Positions 20,774 to 30,385 of a DNA stretch of 48,793 nt are shown here, one piece after another (within the stretch, counting starts at the first letter, position 1; each line of letters begins with the position of its first letter). The position numbers were made by a program, and so were the translations under genes. Source of the DNA: Beroe ovata (lineage: Eukaryota > Ctenophora > Nuda > Beroida > Beroidae); the NCBI GenBank assembly GCA_946803715.1, contig CAMPET010000223.1, positions 70,929 to 119,721 of the forward strand, read 5' to 3'. The notes beneath the pieces are model-generated. The model did not search any database and was not told where the DNA came from. It saw nothing but the letters and a program-made list of their open reading frames with translations.

Positions 20774-23232
20774 TCAGTCATCATTTCCACCAAAGAGCGA
20801 ACCCGGTTCGGGTAGCGGCTCGAGTGACGAGGTAACAGTCGATAAGTCCGGCAAACTATTGAGGTGGGACTGCAGTTGAGAGCGGACCGCCTGGACTTTC
20901 TGTAACTTGCCCTGGTACTCCTGCAACGTAGCAGTATATCGTGGTTAAATAATAAGTATACATGATTCAAACGTCATTAGCTTCTGATGGGTTTCGAAGG
21001 ATATCAGAATGAATTGCTGTAAAAATGAAAAAAAAATAAGTATACATTAGCCACACACTAAATTCGACAAATCTACAACGCGCGCGAATAAAACAGTCGT
21101 TTATGGTCCTTTTTACATCAAAAAAGCGGAGGAATTTGGCGCGCGATAAAATACTCGTATTTGGTACAGAAATATGAGAATGCAAGACTGACAAAATTAG
21201 TATCAGTGTTTACCGTAAGTCTACTTTCAACGTTCCTCAATTGTTCCTTTTGGTGCATGACAAACTCTTTCAACATCGTCGCAACCTTATTCCTTTCTTG
21301 AAACTCATTCTGAAAATTCATAATGACTCAATTATTGATTGGGAACAATTCGGAGGTAATGATGCGAAACTTTATGCTTGACATCAAAAAGGTTGCCCAT
21401 AGCATCCCTACAATCAATCGTCGGTGCAATGCACGCTGCCAGATTGGTGTCTAGGACACGTTCGATTCCGAAGTGATGTCAGCGCAACACATACCATGTG
21501 AGAGCACAGCCATCGTGTCAGTAATTCATAATGAACATTCAAACTCGCTACAACAAATAAATTAAGAAAAATAAAAACACAGCCTCAAGTGGGCAAAAAA
21601 CACTGCCTGAAAAAGGCATTTGGCAAAAATTTTGCCCCATAGCAGTGCTGTTATCATCGCACATGCGTCAGTGATGGCATTCCGACATTTCATTGTCGGT
21701 GCAGTGAATCTCCTTATCATGATGGCAATTGGCACCCTAACCTGAAGTTTGATGCGGTGTTCTGATATCATATCGTAGCTGCTATCCACTGATTTGAGTA
21801 GTGACTCCAGCCTCTTCCTATCTGTTATCTTCTCCACAGCCTGCACATTCCAAACCTCAGTAGGGATCGTCGAGAACTGTTGCTTTATACGGCTGTCCTG
21901 CAGTGCGCTGCTCCGCTCCAGATTGATGAGCGATCTAATGACTGTGTCAGGGTCAGGTGCTGAAAATAGGGATATCGGGATATGGGTTTTCACATTTCCT
22001 GGTTGTCATTCTGCACTGAAACAGAGCTGTTCCTGCGTCACGGATTAACACAGTAACACGTCAGTACCTGAATCCGACGTGGATCGAACTCGTTTCTTAT
22101 TTGGTGACGTCAGAGACGAGTCCATCTGATCGGAGTCCTGCGAATCCATTACTTTAGGTCGATATGATTGGAGTTTTTCAATAAAATCCTTGCCAAATAT
22201 CTCCCTTTCTTTCCATATCGAGAGAATTCTGTCTATCTGTTTAACAGTCTTGATATCGTCTACAGCACACCTGTAACACCAGTGGTCAACACACACAGAC
22301 AGACAGAGACACGCACATAAAGACACAAAGACACAAACACACAAACAAACAGACACACACACAGACAGTAAAACAATAATTTCTTAAAACAATAGACAAT
22401 GCCACATACACATTACACAGACACAGACACAAACACTGACACAGACACAAACACACAAACACTAACACATACATACAGACACAAACACACAAACACTAAC
22501 ACATACATACAGACACAAAGACACACAATCATCTCACTTGTAAGTGTGTGACAGTGCGTCTGGAAGTACTCTAGAGAATTCCTGTGTGAACTCATTGCCT
22601 TTCCTCTTGCTGTTCTGTATAATGTCATTACTTAGGAACATGAACAGCAATTTCCTCTCCTTGGGAGCTGCGGATAATAGGAGGGCCGTTACGAGATGAG
22701 CACAATTTGATATTCGTTGGATGTCTCTTCAGATGATCTTGCATTTAAGCACTTTCATGGAACTTTTCATACAATGTTCTCGTTGAATAAACATCCGCTA
22801 ATAATCTATGCACATGCACTCTTGATACAATGATAAGAACACCCCACAGATGAATATGCAATGTACAATGTACAATATGTAGGAAATGTACTAACTAACT
22901 ACTAAACAATGCCCACAATGTTATACAATGTACACCTACATTGTACACCTATACAAGTATATAGAATGTACACCTACATTTGGTAAGCTGCTGGAACCAA
23001 ACGTCCACGATTTGCTGAGCATTTCGCCGGTGGTGAATAGCCCATCCACTCAATGTCTGAATACTCTGTTGACTGTGATTCAACTCAATAAGCTTACCTG
23101 CCCAATATGGCCGTTAGTGACAAAAAAGGACGCGCAGGACGCACTTACATAATGATAATTGTCACATGTCGGATTAATGTCCTGTATCCCAAGGGAGAAC
23201 TTACCAACGAAACTCCCTGTGTTGAATGACAT
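20774..23232 (-). CDS. RPRD1: RPRD1A/B-like CID protein binding the RNA polymerase II CTD
   Basis: RPRD1 proteins bind the phosphorylated RNA polymerase II tail through a CID domain and dimerise through a coiled coil, recruiting the RPAP2 phosphatase. Seven exons on the minus strand join in phase: 23232-23205, 23097-22978, 22667-22538, 22270-22068, 21959-21742, 21309-21214 and 20920-20774 (TGA). This gives 313 residues (human RPRD1B 326). CID blocks: HSQQSIQTLSGWAIHHR, then RKLLFMFLSNDIIQNSKRKG and the helix IDRILSIWKEREIFG. A Ser/Lys-rich linker follows (SPNKKRVRSTSDSG). The C-terminal coiled coil runs from PTEVWNVQAVEKITD to the conserved SHLNSLPDLS. Exon 1 is only 28 bases, starting in a GACCGCCATG context. 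Intron 3 (22271-22537) is full of CA-type minisatellite. Confidence 0.93.
22287..22530. repeat. CA-rich minisatellite in RPRD1 intron 3
   Basis: Repeats of ACACA(G/A)ACACA with embedded ACAGACACAAACAC units; a 38-base unit ACACTAACACATACATACAG... occurs twice near 22459 and 22491. Open frames such as runs of Val-Cys on the minus strand are artefacts of the repeat. Confidence 0.8.
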
Positions 23233-23923
23233 GGCGGTCACGATCCAAATGTCATGTTATCATCTAGCATGATCAAATTGTGGGGTTATTATTGGTATTA
23301 GATATCGATAACCATTTATATAATACATCTCTATTTGTTTCAATTTGTAGAGATAACGCTATGAGTAAAAGAACTTGCTGGCAACGATAGAAATGACAAT
23401 CACCACGTGAAATATCACAGACAAATTCACCACATAGCATTTAGTTTTCGAATTGATCCACATAAGCTTGATCCCAAATTTCAGTGCTCAGATCAATGTT
23501 ACCGGTTATGAGAAGGAACATTTTTCCTAGTTGGAATACTGATATAAGCAGTGCTCCAGGGTAACAAAGCTCCAGAGTTAATTGTGAGTATTCTACAGTC
23601 TATTCTTCAGTGGTGCCCTCGCGTCATAGAAATAAATACTAAATAGTACAAATAATAATCTTCCAAAGAACCGTAGCATACATTCCCACATATTTGCCTA
23701 GCCCTATTCATAACATTATACCTCCATAATCCTCCAATTCAACAGTAAATACCTACCACTCTAGAGACAGTGCAAGGGATTTATTCTCTCCAATTTTGTC
23801 TTGCTGATTTGTTGTCAAGTACTACAATGTATACTAGTCGTGGAAGAGAAGAATTTCCCTATCAGAAAGTTATTTATTTAAATAACAATATTATATAACA
23901 AAGTGACTAATAAATGATCGAGA
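23233..23923. other. Spacer between CNOT11 and RPRD1 (both minus strand)
   Basis: Holds the RPRD1 promoter side (23233 upward) and the CNOT11 3' UTR. A minus-strand AATAAA is at 23873-23878, about 46 bases past the CNOT11 stop. No other gene is seen. Confidence 0.5.
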
Positions 23924-25210
23924 TTACGATGTTATCTCAGCACCTCCATTATCCATTTGCTTCAAGAGCCTAAATAGTCCTGCGGCCTCTCTTATCCTAC
24001 TAAAATCAATACAGAAAGCTTGTACTTCAATGAAGAGGTCCTTTACATCTATAACATTGTTTCTGATAAGAGAGCTGAGAAAAACACAAACAAGTCTCAC
24101 AAATCTGTGCTGTATGAGTCTGTCTTTACAGTTTTCACAGTGCGATATACACTTTGTGATATAATGGTGTATGTATTCTGGGGGTAGAACAACTCGGCTC
24201 AGCAGTTCATTCATGACTTCCATGGAGTGCACAGAGAGTTCCATGTTCACAAGGACTGTGAAATACTCCGTGAGCTGGTTGCTCTGAGATAAATGAAGTA
24301 ACACTTCTAAAGCTATCTTACAGTTATTTTCTACCAGTGCCGGTAGCTTGGATGGGGTCAGCCCAATGTGGTAAATGAGTTTAGGATTCTTGTTGATTTC
24401 TTCTCTGATGAAATTTTGTTGCTGTTGGGGCAATGTGGCTTTGAGTGCTTTCGTTATGAGCTTCCTAATTTCAGTGTCAGTAGAACTGCTGTTAACAAAA
24501 AGTGGTTCCCATTCAAATGTATACTCAGAACTATTTGGATTCATCCATAATAGCTCATTAGTATCAACATGGAGGGGAGGGGGAGGTCTGACAAACATAG
24601 GTTCAAATGTCGATAAGGATGGAGGAAATGAACCAGTCAACAAGCTACTAGTCGTTTCATTCTGCTCCACTGGATTTTTCTCCTCACTTTCCTTGTCAGG
24701 AATGATAGCAGACGTTCCTGATGTTATCCTAAGATTACCCTGGAGATTTCCATTTATTGGTGTATTAAGCCTTAAATGGCGAAAATCAGGCTTTGTTTTA
24801 CATTCTTGAGCAGCCTTAATTATCTGATTTGGGGTCATTTTGAAAATATCCCTAGCTGATGGAGATGTTATAAGGCTAATGAAATAAACCTCTGGAGAAA
24901 CAATTTGGCTCTGATCAGAATTTGATTCTTGCACTAAACTGTGGAATAATGGTGCAAATGGGTTGACACTGAACGATTCAGATCTGTACATCTCAAAAAG
25001 GAGATACAGTGCAGCAATTCTTTCAGCAGGTCTTTCTAAAAGATCTTTGTTCTGTAGAAGTGTTATGAGAGCCATGCCAACTTTGAAATGTTCAGATCTG
25101 TTGAAGTCCTTGTGAAATGAAAGGGCAATAGCATCCAAATTGCTGTTCAGAGAAATATCACTACTTATTATCTGAAGTATCTGATCCAACTCTTTATTTG
25201 ATAGTGCCAT
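23924..25210 (-). CDS. CNOT11: CNOT11, subunit of the CCR4-NOT deadenylase
   Basis: CNOT11 binds CNOT10 and the CNOT1 N-terminus in CCR4-NOT, which shortens poly(A) tails. One open frame of 428 residues, ATG at 25210. The N-terminal half has HFKVGMALITLLQNKDLL, RIAALYLLFEMYRSES and the NPFAPLFHSL block. A variable Ser/Thr/Glu linker spans about residues 165-210. The C-terminal DUF2363 half begins at FVRPPPPLHVDTNELLWMNP and continues KLIYHIGLTPSKLPALVENN, TEYFTVLVNMELSVHSMEV and DLFIEVQAFCIDFSRIREAAGLFRLLK, as in human CNOT11. There is no intron, although neighbouring genes are densely split. A TTTTCAG precedes the ATG by four bases, so a 5' UTR intron is possible. Confidence 0.96.
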   Translation of the reverse strand: MALSNKELDQILQIISSDISLNSNLDAIALSFHKDFNRSEHFKVGMALITLLQNKDLLERPAERIAALYLLFEMYRSESFSVNPFAPLFHSLVQESNSDQSQIVSPEVYFISLITSPSARDIFKMTPNQIIKAAQECKTKPDFRHLRLNTPINGNLQGNLRITSGTSAIIPDKESEEKNPVEQNETTSSLLTGSFPPSLSTFEPMFVRPPPPLHVDTNELLWMNPNSSEYTFEWEPLFVNSSSTDTEIRKLITKALKATLPQQQQNFIREEINKNPKLIYHIGLTPSKLPALVENNCKIALEVLLHLSQSNQLTEYFTVLVNMELSVHSMEVMNELLSRVVLPPEYIHHYITKCISHCENCKDRLIQHRFVRLVCVFLSSLIRNNVIDVKDLFIEVQAFCIDFSRIREAAGLFRLLKQMDNGGAEITS

Positions 25211-25652
25211 TTCACTGAAAATATCAAATTTAGTTTAAAGGAAGTTACAATTGGGTATGCGCACTGAGCATAGTCAGACATCCCTTTGGTTCCAATATTT
25301 TCAAATGGAGGATTTCAGAGTTGGAATGGGTAACAGTGGGCATACCACTGGTATAAACTTGGTATAATACCCATGCTAGACAGGCAATCAATCAATTTGT
25401 AGATTAGTAGTGTTGCACACTTCTGCCAACAATCATATTGTCGGAGTGATCAATACCCATAAGCCAAATAATCAAATTTGGATTTAATGGGCACAAACAA
25501 TGCCACAAATAAGACCGCTCTGTCACAGAAGTTGATAGCCTATAATCTCATATACTTTCAAAGAAAATGTCAGTTTCTCATTCCAGACATAATGAAACGT
25601 GGATGCCATGGTTTGATGACGGTTTGTAATGAAAAAGAATTGATTAAAATGT
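25211..25652. other. Intergenic upstream of CNOT11
   Basis: AT-rich with no ORF. It should contain the CNOT11 promoter on the minus strand; no element is recognised. Confidence 0.3.
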
Positions 25653-25755
25653 TGTAGGGCCAGTTTCTCCCTACTGTCGGTGTCTTGCAATTGTAATTGC
25701 GCCCGACGCCCCAATAGGGATAAAATCCCGCCAGCAAGGGTTAAGAGTAATCCTT
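25653..25755. repeat. Degenerate GTAGGATTT-family hairpin (copy)
   Basis: Begins TGTAGGGCCAGTTTCTCCCTACTGTCGG and ends with GGGATAAAATCCCGCCAGCAAGGG, the family's hallmark inner arm. It marks the start of the transposon block. Confidence 0.55.
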
Positions 25756-25820
25756 CAAACTAAAATGTTAAATATAGATTATAAATTTAGTTCTTGGTTT
25801 CCAGATTTCAAATATTATAA

Positions 25821-26010
25821 CCTTTTTTATCAAAATTATGGGAAGAATTTCGCAAAACAGTGCTCCACTTCGTTGGAAGGAGCAATATTATGGAAGCAAT
25901 AATGACAAGAACTAGTTTTCCAACTCGGGTTTCATGGTACCTTTTTATCAAAATTATGGGAAGAATTTCGCAAAACAGTGCTTGACTTCGTTGGAAGGGG
26001 CTATATTATA
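25821..26010. repeat. Direct duplication at the edge of the Penelope-like block
   Basis: The 60-base stretch CTTTTTTATCAAAATTATGGG...AACAGTGCTCCACTTCG at about 25821-25880 recurs at 25940-26001 with small changes. The flanks GACAAGAACTAGTTTTCCAACTCGGGTTTCATGGTAC at 25906 also recur at the palindrome centre (26812, 26970) and at 28260-28290, so this is element-derived sequence. Confidence 0.5.
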
Positions 26011-26022
26011 TACTCCTTATAA

Positions 26023-26652
26023 CCAGAACCTAAAGACAGATCTTGGGAAGAAGTTCCTGAACCTCAAGACAAGAACTTCCCCAAGACACATAAGTACCAT
26101 AAGAACTTCAATAGGAACAGTGTTAAACTGTCATACAGCTGCCCACCAAATATTAGTGCTGCTATCAATAAGTCCAACTCACTAAAGATAAGCAGGATAA
26201 CACAGCAGGCGCCACCAATGGAAACTCTAAAGTGTAACTGTAGAATCAAAGAAGAATGCCCACTTGATGGGAAATGCCTTGAAAGTTCTCTTGTGTACGA
26301 AGCAAAGCTCACCACGGCACAAAATAGCTACCACTACATTGGTCTTTCTGAGGGAAGTTTCAAAAAACGCTACAGCAAGCACAAGACAGACTTTACCCAC
26401 ACACGCCATACCAATAGCACAGAACTCAGCAAAAAAGTCTGGGAACTGAAAAACAAGGGAATAGACTACTCCATAAAATGAAGAATAGCCAAGAAAGCGA
26501 CGGCATTCTGCAGTGGGGGCAACTGTGATCTGTGTCTCACAGAAAAGCATCTTATCTTGAAGTCAAAGCTGGAAAACCTCCTGAACACTAGAAACGAACT
26601 CATTTCGAAATGCCGCCACACAAATAAGTTAATGTTAAAACTTAAATTATAG
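26023..26652 (+). pseudogene. Penelope-like element: C-terminal GIY-YIG fragment, left arm
   Basis: Penelope-like retroelements join a reverse transcriptase to a GIY-YIG endonuclease. Here only the region after the RT palm remains. The frame opens at 26023 and reads FPKTHKYHKNFNRNSVKLSY, then the zinc-binding lead CNCRIKEECPLDGKC, then YHYIGLSEGSFKKRYSKHK, which holds the YIG motif and the arginine of the catalytic site. A TGA at 26479-26481 interrupts it. The same frame then resumes with RIAKKATAF and CDLCLTEKHLIL (carrying the expected catalytic Glu) to a TAG at 26650. The reverse transcriptase is absent, so this is a dead 3' fragment. Confidence 0.82.
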
Positions 26653-26822
26653 AGTTTTCCTATTTACCAAAAAATACGCCATGCAATGTTTTTATGAAGG
26701 AGCATTGGACTTGGAGAGTTTATCATTTCACCATGTACATTTATACTCAATACTGGTTAGCCCTGATGATTGATTCTATAATCAGTACCATGAAACCCGA
26801 GTTTGAAAACTAGCTCTTGTTT

Positions 26823-26962
26823 GCCGGATGTTATCTGTCCACTGTTTCTTGCGCGCGGCGCGCGCGCCTTCACCGAAGGCCGAAACAGTTTCGAAACTGT
26901 TTCGGCCTTCGATGAAGGCGCGCGCGCCGCGCGCAAGAAACAGTGGACAGATAACATCCGGC
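26823..26962. mobile_element. 140-base GC-rich palindromic element at the palindrome centre
   Basis: Outer ends GCCGGATGTTATCTGTCC and its complement, inner TGTTTCTTGCGCGCGGCGCG, and a central CGAAACAGTTTCGAAACTGTTTCG. It is self-complementary except for one base. A shorter relative lies at 28387-28500, and a right half at 30098-30134. No coding capacity. Confidence 0.75.
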
Positions 26963-27132
26963 AAACAAGAGCTAGTTTTCAAACTCGGGTTTCATGGTAC
27001 TGATTATAGAATCAATCATCAGGGCTAACCAGTATTGAGTATAAATGTACATGGTGAAATGATAAACTCTCCAAGTCCAATGCTCCTTCATAAAAACATT
27101 GCATGGCGTATTTTTTGGTAAATAGGAAAACT

Positions 27133-27762
27133 CTATAATTTAAGTTTTAACATTAACTTATTTGTGTGGCGGCATTTCGAAATGAGTTCGTTTCTAGTGT
27201 TCAGGAGGTTTTCCAGCTTTGACTTCAAGATAAGATGCTTTTCTGTGAGACACAGATCACAGTTGCCCCCACTGCAGAATGCCGTCGCTTTCTTGGCTAT
27301 TCTTCATTTTATGGAGTAGTCTATTCCCTTGTTTTTCAGTTCCCAGACTTTTTTGCTGAGTTCTGTGCTATTGGTATGGCGTGTGTGGGTAAAGTCTGTC
27401 TTGTGCTTGCTGTAGCGTTTTTTGAAACTTCCCTCAGAAAGACCAATGTAGTGGTAGCTATTTTGTGCCGTGGTGAGCTTTGCTTCGTACACAAGAGAAC
27501 TTTCAAGGCATTTCCCATCAAGTGGGCATTCTTCTTTGATTCTACAGTTACACTTTAGAGTTTCCATTGGTGGCGCCTGCTGTGTTATCCTGCTTATCTT
27601 TAGTGAGTTGGACTTATTGATAGCAGCACTAATATTTGGTGGGCAGCTGTATGACAGTTTAACACTGTTCCTATTGAAGTTCTTATGGTACTTATGTGTC
27701 TTGGGGAAGTTCTTGTCTTGAGGTTCAGGAACTTCTTCCCAAGATCTGTCTTTAGGTTCTGG
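27133..27762 (-). pseudogene. Penelope-like GIY-YIG fragment, right arm (inverted copy)
   Basis: Mirror image of the fragment at 26023-26652 within the palindrome. The translated stretches METLKCNCRIKEEC and KKRYSKHKTDFTH and the in-frame TGA are the same as in the left arm. It has no independent divergence that I can see. Confidence 0.82.
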
Positions 27763-27828
27763 TTATANAGTACTGTAGTAGCTGTATAAGCAATACTGTT
27801 TACCACAACGAACTTCACAATTTGGGTT

Positions 27829-27866
27829 TCTCAAATTTGATTGTATTAAGTAGTGTTGATAAGTTT
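27829..27866. repeat. 38-base segment shared with the LINE 5' flank at 41183-41216
   Basis: CTCAAATTTGATTGTATTAAGTAGTGTTGATAAG occurs here and, with one change, at 41183-41216 just upstream of the LINE ORF1 (both on plus). Here it is fused directly to the third Penelope-like fragment. This suggests a template-switch or truncated-LINE junction. Confidence 0.55.
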
Positions 27867-28166
27867 GGGAAGTTTCAAAAAACGCTACAGCAAGCACGAG
27901 ACAGACTTTACCCACACACTCTACTCCAATAGCACAGAACTCAGCAAAAAAGTCTGGGAACTGAAACACAAGGGAATAGACTACTCCAAAAAATGAAGAA
28001 TAGCCAAGAAAGCGACGGCATTCTGCGGTGAGGGCAACTGTAATATCTGTCTCACAGAAAAGCATCTTATCTTGAAGTCAAAGCTGGAAAACCTCCTGAA
28101 CACTAGAAACGAACTCATTTTGAAATGCCGCCACACAAATAAGTTAATGTTAAAACTTAAATTATA
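27867..28166 (+). pseudogene. Third Penelope-like GIY-YIG fragment, 5'-truncated
   Basis: Starts at GGGAAGTTTCAAAAAACGCTAC, inside the GIY-YIG domain, and runs to the same TAG as the other copies. It differs from them at scattered sites (for example ACTCTACTCC for ACGCCATACC), so it is a separate older copy. The premature TGA after the YS(I/K)K block is shared with the palindrome arms. Confidence 0.78.
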
Positions 28167-28282
28167 GAGTTTTCCTATGTTTTTATGGACTTGGAGAGTT
28201 TATCATTTCACCATGTACATTTATACTGGTTAGCCCTGATGATTTGTTTTATAATCAGTACCATGAAACCCGAGTTGGAAAA

Positions 28283-28560
28283 CTAGCTCTTGTCAGTATT
28301 GCTTCCATATAAACTTTTTTAAAATTATTTCCACCCCCACTGGCGCGTCTGGCGCATATCAATATATCATGATCATGACAGGATTTGCCGGATGTTATCT
28401 GTCCACTGTTTCTTGCGCGCGGCGCGCGCCCCTTCATCGAAGGCCTTCGATGAAGGCGCGCGCGCCGCGCGCAAGAAACAGTGGACAGATAACATCCGCC
28501 AAGACAGAATTTCATCCCTAGCGAGGATCAAAATTGCGCGGCGCCGACGGCAGGGACAAC
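28283..28560. mobile_element. Composite element: 114-base palindrome inserted in another repeat
   Basis: The outer element reads CTCTTGTCAGTATTGCTTCC...CACTGGCGCGTCTGGCGC...GATCATGACAGGATTT and resumes CATCCCTAGCGAGGATCAAAATTGCGCGGCGCCGACGGCAGGG. Between them, 28387-28500 is a GC-rich palindrome of the GCCGGATGTTATCTGTCC family. The copy at 30135-30297 has the outer element without the insert. GACAGGATTT at 28377-28386 and GACAGAATTT at 28503-28512 look like an imperfect 10-base target duplication. Confidence 0.7.
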
Positions 28561-29690
28561 TCTCCCTACGAAACCTGTGCACTCATTTCGCCGATTTTTG
28601 CGCTACGCGCTGTCGAACTAACTTATGAACTGCTATATACCGTTAGAAAGATCTATTTTTTCCTAACACAGCGCAAAAAACTGCAGTTGAATTTGACCTT
28701 CCTATCAAAAGTTATGACCATTTTTGTCAAGACGCGCCGCGCATCACTAAAAATTTGCATCGTCTCAACATAACTTTGTGGTAAAAAGTTCTGATTGGCT
28801 GAGAGGCGCGTGACCTCACGCGACAGCTGCGTGTGTTCATTTGCTCACTGTGTGTGTGTGTTCATATGCTCACTTCATTCATTAAAGAGGACTGTTTTCT
28901 GTTGTATTGTACAAAACAGTCCTAGTCCTCTCTAATGATCGATTAGTGGTACGTTGTTGAAATAGGAGAATATGGAGCTGAAGCTGAGATTCGAGTTAAC
29001 GCTTTGACCATGATTAACTGATGCTCTGCTTCTCACTATGATACAGCTATGGAATGCTTTTCTAGTCTTCATTTCCATTTTGCAGTAAGACGAGACCCCT
29101 CCCTTGCCTTGTATATGTTTTTTACTGTTTCTCATTTGTTATTGGTTGATTAGCTTTTATGAACAATCGACATTGTTGTTCAACGTGCTGTGCGTTAGTT
29201 TCTCAACGTGGAATTGGTACAAAACAGATCAAGTATAAGATCTCACGTCCTGATTTTGATTCCTGATTTTCTCTTATGTTATGTTTACTGAATCTTCAAT
29301 CTCGCAGTGTATCTTTGGCATTTGGTAGAGCTCTTTTCTTGGAGTTGAAGATAAAGGGTTACCCAGACTTGAGTGAGTCTCACTCAAATGATACAGCGCC
29401 CAGAGTCCGGACAAACCGTTAGCTTGCAAAGCTTACATCGACGCGTCATCGGAGTTTTTGAGAGAAAGAGTAAGTACGACGTACTGAATAAGCCATAACT
29501 TTGTTGTTAATATATCAAAGGTGCATATTCGTTTGCCTCTTCCTGGACTTGCGATCGCGCTTTTGAGTCTTGACCATGAGCTGGTAATGTCTGATGACAT
29601 CACATTGTGTATCTGATTCGATGTGGAGGCATCGTTTACCAACCTGATCGATGCTCATTCATCATAACCGTGGTGTTTTCACCTCTATAA
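28561..29690. other. Unassigned intergenic stretch with a long imperfect hairpin
   Basis: No gene recognised. At about 28884-28938 an imperfect inverted repeat, CATTAAAGAGGACTGTTTT against AAAACAGTCCT...CCTCTCTAATG, could fold. A CCAAT-type box in reverse (GATTGGCTGAG, 28791) next to GCGTGACCTCACGCG (28806-28820) looks promoter-like. I see no coding exon on either side. Confidence 0.3.
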
Positions 29691-30096
29691 GGCGCGCGAC
29701 GTTTCGCGCGCCGTAACCTTTCGCGCGTCACGCAGTGTGCTTTTCGATACCTACGACTATCCACGGAAATAATGTTCGCGCCAGCGCTTAATGCTTGCTG
29801 GCCACACTACTCTGTGACCGATGTTCACTTTTGGGGCATAAACCGGCCTCTGTGGATTCAGCACCGCAAAACGATTTCTCACATTGAATAGCTTAATAAA
29901 TTGTCTTGTACTGTTTTCGTCTCTTTCTGTGGACGATTATGCTCGTTCGCCAGATTACTGTGTCCCGACCAGGATGCTTTAATTCCATTCGCAAATCTGG
30001 CGGCTCATTCAATGTCCATTTATTAAACGTTTGTCCGTTGCGCCAACAACGAAGCATCTCCGTTTTTAGTTGTCTCATAGGCCATTCGAAATATAG
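29691..30096. other. GC-rich island with CGCGCG inverted repeats
   Basis: GGCGCGCGACGTTTCGCGCGCC at 29691-29712 is an exact inverted repeat with a 6-base loop, followed by further CGCGCGTCACGC. An AATAAA lies at about 29896. No ORF or RNA gene can be supported. Confidence 0.35.
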
Positions 30097-30097
30097 N

Positions 30098-30385
30098 CGC
30101 GCGCAAGAAACAGTGGACAGATAACATCCGGCAAGCTCTTGTCATTATTGCTTCCATGTCCATATAACCTTTTTTTAAAATTATTTGATCCACCCCCACT
30201 GGCGCGCCTGGCGCGTATCAATATATCATGATCATGACAGGATTTCGAATCCCTAGCGAGGATCAAAATTGCGCGGCGCCGACGGCAGGGACAGCTCTTC
30301 AAAAATAATAATTAAATCGTGTCAGATTTTATTTGACGACTCTGTTTCTTGCGCGCGCGCCTTGATCGATCAAGCTGCGCGCGCA
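30098..30385. mobile_element. Second copy of the composite element, lacking the palindromic insert
   Basis: Starts after a lone N (30097) with the right half of the GC palindrome (CGCGCGCAAGAAACAGTGGACAG...CCGGC). It continues CTCTTGTCATTATTGCTTCC...CACTGGCGCGCCTGGCGC...GACAGGATTTCGAATCCCTAGCGAGG...GACGGCAGGG. At the position of the 28387-28500 insert it is uninterrupted. It is followed by a degenerate CAGATTTTATTTGACG hairpin with core GCGCGCGCCTTGATCGATCAAGCTGCGCGCGC (30350-30381). Confidence 0.65.

Larger units (their letters stand above)
26018..27767. repeat. 1.75-kb near-perfect palindrome (two inverted 875-base arms)
   Basis: Every base x pairs with the complement at 53785 minus x; the centre lies between 26892 and 26893. 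The arms match to the ends: TTATAACCAGAACC on the left, GGTTCTGGTTATA on the right. I found one mismatch, 26873 against 26912 near the centre. The right arm stops exactly at a lone N (27768). At the centre sits a 140-base GC-rich palindromic element; outside it each arm carries a Penelope-like GIY-YIG fragment. It is either a real recent inverted duplication or an assembly fold-back. Confidence 0.9.

Noticed and set aside
21452-21480. tRNA-like GTTCGATTCC near 21452
   Set aside because: No matching A-box or acceptor stem; it lies in an RPRD1 intron.
22286-22628. Cys/Val-rich open frames on the minus strand
   Set aside because: Pure product of the CA minisatellite in an RPRD1 intron.
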